Source: Chloroflexota bacterium
Lineage (GTDB): Bacteria > Chloroflexota > UBA11872
NCBI GenBank assembly: GCA_028873795.1
Contig: JAPPNP010000051.1
Coordinates: 1 to 60,639, forward strand
Direction: 5' to 3'
DNA: 60,639 nt
In this document: in pieces, positions 53,508-60,639 of the stretch
How positions within the stretch are numbered: the stretch's first letter is position 1
Layout of the letters: each line of letters starts with the position of its first letter
The notes under the pieces: model-generated
What the model was told of the DNA's origin: nothing
Database searches by the model: none
Seen by the model: only the letters and a program-made list of their open reading frames with translations
Translations under genes and position numbers: made by a program

Positions 53508-53611
53508 GCAAAGCCGGAATCAAGTCCGGTTGACCCTGGCGCCTGGGCATCGACCCTGGACCCTGGACCCCGGCCCCGTATCGAGTACGGGGCAGGCTCT
53601 TCGCCGGGGTG
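53508..53611. repeat. CCCGTA/GACC palindromic repeat block after tRNA-Thr
   Basis: GCCGGAATCAAGTCCGG at 53513-53529 is a GATTCC half. CCCCGTATCGAGTACGGGG at 53574-53592 with CAGGCTCTTCGCCGGGGTGAC at 53593-53613 is the long CCCGTA hairpin. No gene is supported in 53457-53652. Confidence 0.7.
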
Positions 53612-53652
53612 ACTAACTGGGAGGGAATCCACGCCCGAATGGGCCGGCTCGA

Positions 53653-54492
53653 TCAGACGCCCCAAACCTCATTGACGACCCGGCGCACAGCCGGCGGTCC
53701 CTCGACCGTGGCCACCTCGTCGGCCGCCGCCTGCACGTCGGGCGGGGCGTGCGCCATGGCGATGCCGCGTCCGGCCCATTGCAGCATCTCGATGTCGTTG
53801 CGGTCGTCGCCCACGGCCACGACCTGGGAAGCGTCGATCCCCAACTCGCCGGCCAGCCAGGCCACAGCTTCCCCTTTCGTGCCCCCGGCCGGAAGCGATT
53901 CCAGACCTCCCGCTCCAAGGCCCTCGCTCCACCACGACACGGTCGAGACGTCATCGCGCAACTCATCATTGATGCGGCGTTCCGCGGCGGCCACCGCCTC
54001 ACGGTCGCCGAAGGCGAAGACCTCGACGGCCGGCGCGGCGATCGCCGGGCTCGGCATGGGGCGAATGATCGGCAGCTTGGTGGACAGATACAGCCGCGTC
54101 GGGGCATGGGTCCACCAGGCGCCGTCGCACAGGTAGCGCTCGCCGGCAAAGGGCGATTCGACCCAGATACCGGACATGCCGCAGGCTCGGTAGACCCCGA
54201 GCACCGCGGCCGCCGCCGCGTGAGTCATGTGCCTGGCTCGCAGCACGTGCCCATCGCCGACGCGCCGAACGGTGCCGCCGTTGTTGAGGACGGCATAGGC
54301 GGAGGCGGGTAGCTCGCGCGCGATTTCGGCGGTAGCAAATGCCCCGCGGCCCGTCGCCACGACGACCGTGACGCCCTTCGCGGCGACATCGCCGAGCGAA
54401 CGGATCACGTCCGAATCGGGCCCCACGCCGGGCCAGGTCAGCGTGCCGTCCACGTCGAGCGCGAGGAGGCGCGGCTGCAGATTAGTCCTCAT
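53653..54492 (-). CDS. Cof-type HAD-family phosphatase
   Basis: A 279-residue HAD hydrolase of the IIB type. Nucleophile Asp13 in DVDGTL, motif II VVVATGR, motif IV VGDDRNDIEML. The long cap between them suits sugar-phosphate substrates. ATG 54492 overlaps the FmdB-like gene by 11 bases; a frame to 54597 would run inside that gene. Sugar-phosphate dephosphorylation is a family inference. Confidence 0.88.
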   Translation of the reverse strand: MRTNLQPRLLALDVDGTLTWPGVGPDSDVIRSLGDVAAKGVTVVVATGRGAFATAEIARELPASAYAVLNNGGTVRRVGDGHVLRARHMTHAAAAAVLGVYRACGMSGIWVESPFAGERYLCDGAWWTHAPTRLYLSTKLPIIRPMPSPAIAAPAVEVFAFGDREAVAAAERRINDELRDDVSTVSWWSEGLGAGGLESLPAGGTKGEAVAWLAGELGIDASQVVAVGDDRNDIEMLQWAGRGIAMAHAPPDVQAAADEVATVEGPPAVRRVVNEVWGV

Positions 54493-54886
54493 CGAACGCG
54501 CCACCGCCGTCGTCAAGGTCGGCGGCCGCGCCCTCGAACTCGGCGTCGTCGGGCATCTCTCCGGCCTCCATCCGGCGCAGCATGGGCTCGAACTCATCGG
54601 GCAAGTCTTCGCCCATCTCCTCGCTCATGTGGCGCGTCATGCGGGCCAGGCTGCGCGGATCGCCGGACTCGAGGCCTTCCAAGGCGGTGTCCATACCCGC
54701 GAAATCGTCGCCCCCCGCGTCGTCGTCGCCGGCGCCGCTGCGGACGACGGCAACTCGCGATAGCAGGCGCTCCAGACGCTCCGAGCCGCAGTGTGGGCAG
54801 GGCGGATCATGCACCGCGGCGAACGTCTTGAAGAGCTTGGTGGAGCGCCGCCCGCAGTCGAGGCAGCGATAGTCGAAGACAGGCAC
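54482..54886 (-). CDS. FmdB-family zinc-ribbon protein
   Basis: A 134-residue protein. The N-terminal 35 residues hold two CxxC pairs (CLDC at 8-11, CPHC at 30-33), the FmdB putative regulatory ribbon. The remaining ~100 residues are acidic (DDDAGGDDF, EEMGEDLPDEFEPM) and probably mediate protein contacts. It overlaps the HAD gene, so translational coupling is likely. Confidence 0.85.
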   Translation of the reverse strand: MPVFDYRCLDCGRRSTKLFKTFAAVHDPPCPHCGSERLERLLSRVAVVRSGAGDDDAGGDDFAGMDTALEGLESGDPRSLARMTRHMSEEMGEDLPDEFEPMLRRMEAGEMPDDAEFEGAAADLDDGGGAFDED

Positions 54887-55021
54887 GGGAGGAGTTTGGC
54901 CGCGCTGGAACGACCAGCGCGGGGACGCCGCAAGTGTACGGCGCGCGACCGACGGCGGACTCTCACGGTGCTAGGCTCACTGCTGCAATCCAACCGCGCG
55001 AGCTCGTTCGAGCGTGCTGCC

Positions 55022-56176
55022 ATGAGGCGATGGGAGCCCAGCAAAGACTGGCGTCGCCGCCATGGTCTGCGCGCTCACTCGGTCACTGCGCTGTGCCGCG
55101 CGGCCGGGCTCGTCATCCGTCCCTCGCCGCCCGGTTTTCGGGCATTGCCGCCCCCGCCGTTCTCCGCGGTCGTCATCAAGCCCCTGGCCCTGGGCGACGT
55201 GCTGCGAACGACGCCGTTTCTGGACGCCATGCGCCGGGCGTACCCCGGCTCGAGGATCACCTATGGCGTCGGCGCCTACGCCCGCCAAGCGCTCACGGAC
55301 AATCCCCACATCGACGCCATGCTGGACATGGAGCAGCTCGGCACGCCGCGCCGGTACGACGTGCAGGCCTACCTGGGCTTCGCCCGCCGGCTGCGGCAGG
55401 GGCGATTCGACGTGGCCGTGGTCTTGGACCGTTCGCCGCTCATGGCGCTGTTGCCCTATGTCGCGCGCATTCCCTATCGCATCGGCCTCCACAACAAGGG
55501 GCGGGGGTTTGCGCACACCACGCGGGTGCCCATCGCGGACGACGAGCACGAGGTCGAGGCTTATTTGAAGGTCGCAACGGAGATGGGGATCGATACCAGC
55601 GACGCGCGTTGCCACTTCCGTCCTTCGCCAAGCGACGTGGCGGCCGCCGACCGGTTGCACCAGGAGTTCGGCGTCACACCCGGTCGCCCGTTGGTAATCA
55701 TGGCGCCGGGCGGTGGGTTGAATCCGGGCGCGGTGGACGTCTCGAAGCGATGGACCGCCGCGGGCTATGCGCGCGTGGCCGACACGCTAGTCGAGCGCCG
55801 GGGCGCGACCGTGGCGCTCGTCGGCTTGCCGTCGGACGCGGGCTCGAATGCCGCCGTGCGGTCGGCGATGCACCAGTCGGCCATCGATCTGAGCGGCCAG
55901 ACCGGTTTCGGACAACTCGCCGCGCTCATTGCCCGAAGCGACCTGTTCGTCGGAAACGACTCGACGGCGGCGCAACTCGCCGCGTGCGTGGGCACAGCGT
56001 CGGTGACGGTCTTCACCACCACCGAGCCCTGGGTCTATGGCCCCTACGCCCCGAATGCCGTTTGGGTCTATCGCGGCAGCCCGTCGAGCGGCTTGGTGGA
56101 CAGCCCCGACGTCGCGGAGGTCGAGCAGGCGGCGCTCGACGCCCTGCAGGCTCCGAGAGCGAGCCCAGCCGGCTAG
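55022..56176 (+). CDS. Glycosyltransferase family 9, second copy
   Basis: A 384-residue GT-B enzyme. AVVIKPLALGDVLRTTPFLDAMRRAYP is the GT9 N-terminal block and IMAPGGG, DLFVGNDSTAAQLAACVGTASVTVF the nucleotide-sugar end, where TAAQ replaces the more usual GP(A/M)H. ATG 55022 was selected because upstream residues are not family-like. Substrate not known; together with GT9 at 22678 and GT26 at 23811 it indicates surface glycan synthesis. Confidence 0.85.
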   Translation: MRRWEPSKDWRRRHGLRAHSVTALCRAAGLVIRPSPPGFRALPPPPFSAVVIKPLALGDVLRTTPFLDAMRRAYPGSRITYGVGAYARQALTDNPHIDAMLDMEQLGTPRRYDVQAYLGFARRLRQGRFDVAVVLDRSPLMALLPYVARIPYRIGLHNKGRGFAHTTRVPIADDEHEVEAYLKVATEMGIDTSDARCHFRPSPSDVAAADRLHQEFGVTPGRPLVIMAPGGGLNPGAVDVSKRWTAAGYARVADTLVERRGATVALVGLPSDAGSNAAVRSAMHQSAIDLSGQTGFGQLAALIARSDLFVGNDSTAAQLAACVGTASVTVFTTTEPWVYGPYAPNAVWVYRGSPSSGLVDSPDVAEVEQAALDALQAPRASPAG

Positions 56177-56180
56177 GACC

Positions 56181-56960
56181 TCAGGCGTCCGGCGATGCCT
56201 CGCGCCGCGGCGTTGCCCGCGACCCGACGCGGTAGCCCGCTGTGCGCTCGGCGGCCATGGAAGCGCCGTCCACGTGCCACACGGCCACGGGCGGCCCGCC
56301 GGTCAGATCGCGGCAGAGCCGCCGCAGCGGGCACCTGGGGCAGTCGGGCGCCCGGGCGGTGCAAATGGTGGCGCCGAGGTCCATGAGCCCCTGCCCGTAG
56401 TCGTAGAAGCGTCGGGCCGGGGTCAGCGCTTCGGCAAGCTCGGCCAGCCGGCGCGTGTCCCGGTAGGTCGATCCTTCGGCCGGCAGGCCGACGGCCCGCG
56501 TGTAGACCCTGGCAATGTTGGTGTCCACCAGTGGCGCGCGCTTGCCGTTGCCGAAGGTATGCACGGCGGCCGCGGCGTAAGGCCCCAGGCCCGGGAGACG
56601 CCTGAGGCCTTCCAGTGATTCGGGCATGCCGGACCCGTGATCCGCAACGACGGCGGCCGCCATGGCCTTAAGCCATTTGCCGCGAATGTGGTAGCCAAGC
56701 GGATCGGTCAGCGCGCTGACCTCTGCGGCGGGCGCCCGGTGGAGATCCTCGATGGTCGGGTAGCGCCGCACGAACTCGAGGTACACCGGCGCCACCCGCG
56801 AAGCCTGCGTTTGCTGAAGCAGCAGCTCGGACACGGCCACGTGATACGGATCGGCGGTGTGACGCCACGGCAGGTCACGTCGATGCGCGCGGTACCAGCG
56901 AATGAGACGGTCCTGAAAGGCGGCTCGAAATCGCTGGTCGATTTCCAGATGGCTAGTCAC
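56181..56960 (-). CDS. mutY: MutY-like DNA glycosylase without C-terminal domain
   Basis: A 259-residue HhH-GPD glycosylase. Catalytic Glu45 in SELLLQQTQ, Tyr128 in GLGPYAAAAV, Asp146 in VDTNIARV, and a 4Fe-4S site C200-x6-C-x2-C-x5-C. The Glu, Tyr, Asp set fits MutY of Gram-positives and actinobacteria. The NUDIX-like domain that reads 8-oxoguanine is missing, so it may be an adenine glycosylase of relaxed specificity or a mismatch glycosylase. GTG 56960 has AGGGG upstream; an alternative start at 57023 adds 21 residues. It converges with GT9. Confidence 0.82.
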   Translation of the reverse strand: MTSHLEIDQRFRAAFQDRLIRWYRAHRRDLPWRHTADPYHVAVSELLLQQTQASRVAPVYLEFVRRYPTIEDLHRAPAAEVSALTDPLGYHIRGKWLKAMAAAVVADHGSGMPESLEGLRRLPGLGPYAAAAVHTFGNGKRAPLVDTNIARVYTRAVGLPAEGSTYRDTRRLAELAEALTPARRFYDYGQGLMDLGATICTARAPDCPRCPLRRLCRDLTGGPPVAVWHVDGASMAAERTAGYRVGSRATPRREASPDA

Positions 56961-57071
56961 GGAACCCCTGCCGCAATCGCTCTCCAGATGCACCGTTGCC
57001 ACGCGGGCCGATGGTACGGTCAAAAGGATCGTGCGCCGCTCGAGCTATCGATTGTTCAGCCCGCCACGCCG

Positions 57072-58334
57072 TTGATCCGTACGTTGGCGCGCGTCCTCAT
57101 ACCGGTCGCGGTCGGTGTGTGGCTTGTGGCCGCATGTGGCGACGCCACACCGGGGCCACGCACCGCCACAACGGCGGTCGTGGTGGTGGCGCCGACGCCC
57201 CCGCCGCCCATATCGCCGACGCCCACGTCGGTCGCGCCGGCCTCGCCATCACCGCAAGTGACGATTCCGACGACTACGGCTACCGCGCCAGCGGCCTCTC
57301 CCGCGGCCGCGCCCGTCCCACCCACGATCCAGGGCACGCCGACACCACCATCGACGCCGCTTTCCCCGACGCCGGAGCCAACGGCCCCGTTTCCAGGGAC
57401 GCCGGCGTCCGGATCGGCCACCCCGGCTCCGGGCGGCATCCGGGCGGTCACGCTCCCGACCGGCGCCGACGACCTGCCCGGCGTCGAACAGCGCGTCACG
57501 CTCCTGCTGCTCGGCATCGACCAAGCCGACTCGTTCGAGGGCAACACGGACGTCATCATGCTTGTCAGCCTGGACCCCGAGAGCGGATCGGCCTTTGTGC
57601 TCTCGATTCCGCGCGATCTCTGCCTGGAGGCCTGCGATACGCACTCCTCGCGGATAAACGAGATCTACAAGCGCCAGGGCATGGAGGCGCTTCAGTCAAC
57701 CCTGCACAACATCACCGGGCTGCCGATCGACTACTTCCTGCTGGTTAATTTCTACGGCGTCGAACGCATCATCGACGCGCTGGGCGGCGTGAACGTCTGG
57801 TCGCCGCGCGAGTTCGACGAGCGGTTCGTCTACCTGGACACCGACGAGGAGATTCGCCTGGTCCTTGAGCCCGGCTTGAACACGCTCAACGGACGCGAAG
57901 CCGTGGCCTACGGCCGCTCGCGCAAGTATGACCCTGCGGGAGACTTTGCCCGCATATGCCGCCAGCAGCAGGTGATGCGCGGTCTGCGGGATCAGGCGCT
58001 CTCACCGGCGTTGGTCGTGAACATTCCAGCCGTTATCGAGGAGGTCGGCGGCGCCTTTCGCACCGACTTCCCGCTGGAGCGACTGCCGTCGCTGGCCGAG
58101 CTGGCGCTGCGCACGCCCGCGCAGCGAGTGCATTCATTTGCGATCCACGGCGGCGGCGGCGACCTCCTGCAGTGGATGACCGGCGAGGACGGCGCATTTC
58201 TCCTGCGGCCCGACCTGGTCGCGATTCGAGACTTCGTGGCCGACGCCTTCGCGCGATCGCTGGGGAGCCCCACGAACGCCGCCGGCGAGCCTGTATTTAT
58301 CGCAGACAACTGCGAGGCCTACTACCCGAGCTAG
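57072..58334 (+). CDS. LytR-CpsA-Psr family glycopolymer transferase 2, lipoprotein
   Basis: A 420-residue protein. TTG 57072 gives a signal peptide with a lipobox LVAAC (Cys22); an ATG at 56988 would leave an over-long n-region of 28 extra residues. A Pro/Thr/Ala linker covers ~30-125, then the LCP domain: LLLLGIDQADSFEGNTDVIM, LSIPRDLCLEAC, RINEIYKRQG and the Arg-rich AVAYGRSRKYD strand. It is paralogous in layout to LCP1 at 14569 and should act on the outer face of the membrane. It overlaps the NHL gene tail-to-tail by CTAG. Confidence 0.87.
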   Translation: MIRTLARVLIPVAVGVWLVAACGDATPGPRTATTAVVVVAPTPPPPISPTPTSVAPASPSPQVTIPTTTATAPAASPAAAPVPPTIQGTPTPPSTPLSPTPEPTAPFPGTPASGSATPAPGGIRAVTLPTGADDLPGVEQRVTLLLLGIDQADSFEGNTDVIMLVSLDPESGSAFVLSIPRDLCLEACDTHSSRINEIYKRQGMEALQSTLHNITGLPIDYFLLVNFYGVERIIDALGGVNVWSPREFDERFVYLDTDEEIRLVLEPGLNTLNGREAVAYGRSRKYDPAGDFARICRQQQVMRGLRDQALSPALVVNIPAVIEEVGGAFRTDFPLERLPSLAELALRTPAQRVHSFAIHGGGGDLLQWMTGEDGAFLLRPDLVAIRDFVADAFARSLGSPTNAAGEPVFIADNCEAYYPS

Positions 58335-60034
58335 CCCTCCGCGGCTCCCCGGCGGGGAAACTGCCGAATCTCGCCGCGCCGCACGAAGTCGGCATCGAGA
58401 AATGGCGTCAGCGCCCGCCACGCGCCGTTCGGAAACTTGCGATCTCGCAAGGCGTCGCCGAGCAGACGTAGTTGCACCGTCTCTCCGGAGTGGGGCCAGC
58501 TCTCAAAGACGGCGTTCTGAAAGTACTGCCGGATCACACCCGGCTCGGCGCCGGGCGCGATGATCGTGCCGGGCGCGCCGCTGTCCACGCGCGCCTCCGT
58601 GCGCGGAGCGCCGAATGCCAACGCGCCGCCGAATGCCTCGAAGAAGTCGAGGAATCCCGTCTCCGCGCCGTCGATGGCGAAGTTGGACACACGATGGCCC
58701 CAGGTGCCGACGATGACGCCCTCCTGATTCGAGAACACAGTCGGCTCGATGCCGAGATTCGGCGCGCCGTCGCGACCGCCGCCGATGAGGTCCCACGCGG
58801 GGCGGGCGAAGACCCTTCGCTTGCCGGAAAATGTGTCGAGGTTCCAATCCATGACGCCACGCTGGAACCACTGGGAGATGACGCCGGGCTCCTCGCGCCA
58901 GGGATCGGACGTGGGATAGCCCCAACGTCGCAGTCCGCCGGTTTCCTCGAAGTAGGCGGCGAATCCGGCTGTGAGCAATTCGCCATCGAGCCGCACGCGC
59001 CAGTCGGTCAGGCTATGCCGCAGCGGGCCTCCGGCCGCGTCGGCCAGGGCAAGGCCGACTGCCAGATCGTCGGTCTCCGGCGGCGGCGTTGATTGGCTGA
59101 GAGGCGACTCGAAAATCTGAATCCGACTATTGAGGCTGTCGGCAACATAGATCCGGCCGTCGCCATCGACGGCGATGCCCTGCGGAAACCGAAACTCGCT
59201 CTCCTCGACGCCTTCTTCCCCGAATCGGCCCACCAGGGACCCGTCGGGCTCGAACACCGCCACCCGGTGATCGGCCTCTTCGGTCACGTACAGCCGCTCC
59301 GCGTGATCCACGGCAACGCCGACGGGATTGCGAACCATCGGCGCGGTCGCGGCGAAGCGCCAGAACTCCCCGGACGCGCTGAACACCTGCACCCGGTCGC
59401 GAAACGTATCGGCTACGTACACCAAGCCCGAGGGTCCGATGGCAATTCCGTTGGGCGTGCTGAACTCACCCGGCTCTTGGCCGCGGCTGCCCCACGCGCT
59501 CACGAACGAGCCGTCCGGGCCAAACTTCTGCACGCGATCGTTGAAGCCGTCGGCGACGTAGACGAATCCGTCGGCGTCGACCGCAATTCCGCGCGGCGCA
59601 TTGAACTGGCCCGTGGCGCTTCCCCGGCCGCCCCACTGGCTTTGGAACTCGCCGTCCCGCGTAAATGCCTGAATGCGTCGATTGCCGCCGTCGACCACGT
59701 ACAGCAGACCGTCGGGGGCGAGGGCGATGCCCTTGGGACGGGAGATCGACCCCGCGGCGCTGCCCTCATCGACGATAACCAGAAGCTCGAAGCCGTCCGG
59801 GGATATGCGGACGACGCGGCTCGTGCGCGAATCCGACACGAACAGGAACCCGTCCTCGTCGACGACAACACCCCACGGCGAGGTCTCGCGACCCACGCCG
59901 CGAATGGCCGCCAGGGTCACCGCCAAGGGCTCGTCGTCCGCCTGCGCGGACACGGTTCGCGCCGCGAATCCGGCCAACGGAGCGAGCGCCAGACCGGCAA
60001 GGAGAGCCCGTCGATCAATCAGGCGGGAGGTCAT
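58331..60034 (-). CDS. Exported NHL-repeat protein with FGYP-type C-terminal domain
   Basis: A 567-residue protein. A twin-arginine-like signal (DRRALLAGLALAPLAG) is followed by an NHL six-bladed propeller (~35-320), each blade having PxGIAVDxDGxVYVADxxNxRV. The C-terminal ~230 residues have repeats with F-x-E-T-G-G-L-R-R-W-G-Y-P and QWFQRGVMD motifs, which are common in secreted Chloroflexota proteins. No catalytic residues are obvious. It shares CTAG with the LCP2 stop. Ligand or role unknown. Confidence 0.85.
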   Translation of the reverse strand: MTSRLIDRRALLAGLALAPLAGFAARTVSAQADDEPLAVTLAAIRGVGRETSPWGVVVDEDGFLFVSDSRTSRVVRISPDGFELLVIVDEGSAAGSISRPKGIALAPDGLLYVVDGGNRRIQAFTRDGEFQSQWGGRGSATGQFNAPRGIAVDADGFVYVADGFNDRVQKFGPDGSFVSAWGSRGQEPGEFSTPNGIAIGPSGLVYVADTFRDRVQVFSASGEFWRFAATAPMVRNPVGVAVDHAERLYVTEEADHRVAVFEPDGSLVGRFGEEGVEESEFRFPQGIAVDGDGRIYVADSLNSRIQIFESPLSQSTPPPETDDLAVGLALADAAGGPLRHSLTDWRVRLDGELLTAGFAAYFEETGGLRRWGYPTSDPWREEPGVISQWFQRGVMDWNLDTFSGKRRVFARPAWDLIGGGRDGAPNLGIEPTVFSNQEGVIVGTWGHRVSNFAIDGAETGFLDFFEAFGGALAFGAPRTEARVDSGAPGTIIAPGAEPGVIRQYFQNAVFESWPHSGETVQLRLLGDALRDRKFPNGAWRALTPFLDADFVRRGEIRQFPRRGAAEG

Positions 60035-60639
60035 GGCGTGGGCGTGGAGCAGGAACGATCGGCTGTTGCCAGTCTAGCGGCGGCCCGAAGAGCCATCCGC
60101 GCGTCATCCTCGCCCTGCATGCTCCTGGTTCCCCGCGGCTGCCCGTGCGCCGAGTCACCGGTCGGAACTAGGAACGGACGCCGTCGCGAATACATGACGC
60201 CCGGACGCGTATGCTGCCGCCCATGGGCAGCAGGTCATGTTGGTCCGTCATTCCGGCGCAAGCCGGAATCCAGGTCCGCGCATCCCCCGGTGAATCGATA
60301 GCGCCCGTAAGCGATGGGTCGCCATGCCGCGCCCCAAGGTCAACGTGACCCAAGACCCGCCCCTGAGACCCCGACATTCGACGAGACGGCCTCACACCCT
60401 GACGTCGAAAAAAAAGAGTGACGAAGCGCGCAACGTTTCGCGCCTGAGCCGCGATCTATGTTCGGCGGGTCCGGACGTCCAAGGCAGCGGTCCTGCGGGA
60501 AGCTCGGACTCGCCTCCCTCCCCATGAGCGTGGGGGCCCAACGCCTAAGTGACCGTTGCCCATGGGCCCCGCCTGGTGAATGGGGGGCCCCGGATATTGG
60601 CCAGGGTTGGCACCCCGCCCCCCACCGCCCCCCCCCCCC
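60035..60639. other. Gene-free right end with a GATTCC repeat and G/C homopolymers
   Basis: It holds one hairpin of the GATTCC family at 60246-60273 (GTCATTCCGGCGCAAGCCGGAAT) and no supported gene. The only sizeable open frame here (60324-60527) lacks any recognisable family. From about 60560 the sequence turns into G and C runs and ends in a long C stretch, which looks like a low-quality contig edge rather than biology. Confidence 0.7.

Noticed and set aside
60324-60527. Small basic protein at the right end
   Set aside because: No family signature, no ribosome-binding site, and it abuts a low-quality edge.

Overview
The window is a GC-rich, densely coded bacterial chromosome fragment of about 60.6 kb, carrying some 52 protein genes, two tRNAs and many short palindromic intergenic repeats. 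The best guess for the host is an uncultured member of the Chloroflexota. The reasons are an NHL-repeat protein with a C-terminal 'F-G-Y-P'-type repeat domain, secreted proteins with long Thr/Pro linkers, two LCP-type cell-wall glycopolymer transferases with no LPS genes in sight, and a composite intergenic repeat (22001-22086) of a kind I associate with Chloroflexota genomes. This is inference from content; no rRNA is present.

Left end (1-7022): an accessory region. A two-gene module resembling anti-phage or restriction loci, a phospholipase-D-fold nuclease followed by a large superfamily 2 helicase, lies next to an insertion-sequence terminus. That terminus appears to have removed the nuclease N-terminus, and the helicase frame is broken by one in-frame TAG. 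After a reverse-strand EEP-fold phosphoesterase comes a degenerate copy of the 3' half of tRNA-Leu (5966-6016). It is followed by an ArsR-VOC cassette with two palindromic operators and then the intact tRNA-Leu(GAG). This layout suggests successive integrations into the tRNA-Leu gene.

Middle (7359-47640): housekeeping and heterotrophic metabolism. It contains MOSC, SixA, a beta-propeller lipoprotein, MFS transporters, Ldh2-type dehydrogenase, two phytanoyl-CoA-dioxygenase-like enzymes, Gfo/Idh, LCP, methyltransferase, CinA-like, a fused aldolase/dehydrogenase, an A-type Fe-S carrier, folC, an overlapping DUF1992-GT9-TagA-ribokinase operon, PPDK, a HicAB toxin-antitoxin, dnaG, trxA, mobA, a CehA/McbA-type metallohydrolase, a CocE-type hydrolase, thiolase plus OB-fold protein, a TrxR-like flavoprotein, a PmoA/DUF6807 protein, a class III aminotransferase, YceI, YifB/ComM and an acetamidase/formamidase. 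The many sugar, amide and ester enzymes point to an organoheterotroph.

Right part (47900-60034): DCC thiol oxidoreductase, a uronate-dehydrogenase-like SDR, aldo/keto reductase, two tandem DUF970 (c-di-AMP receptor-like) genes, a duplicated amidohydrolase whose first half has lost metal ligands, a Phd-VapC module with overlapping palindromic operators, tRNA-Thr(CGU), HAD phosphatase, FmdB zinc ribbon, a second GT9, a MutY-like glycosylase without the NUDIX-like domain, a second LCP protein and the NHL protein. The last ~600 bases hold no supported gene and end in G/C homopolymers typical of a contig edge.

The most interesting items are the broken nuclease-helicase system at a tRNA integration site, repeats that supply stop codons to neighbouring genes, the half-dead amidohydrolase fusion and the degenerate second DUF970 copy.
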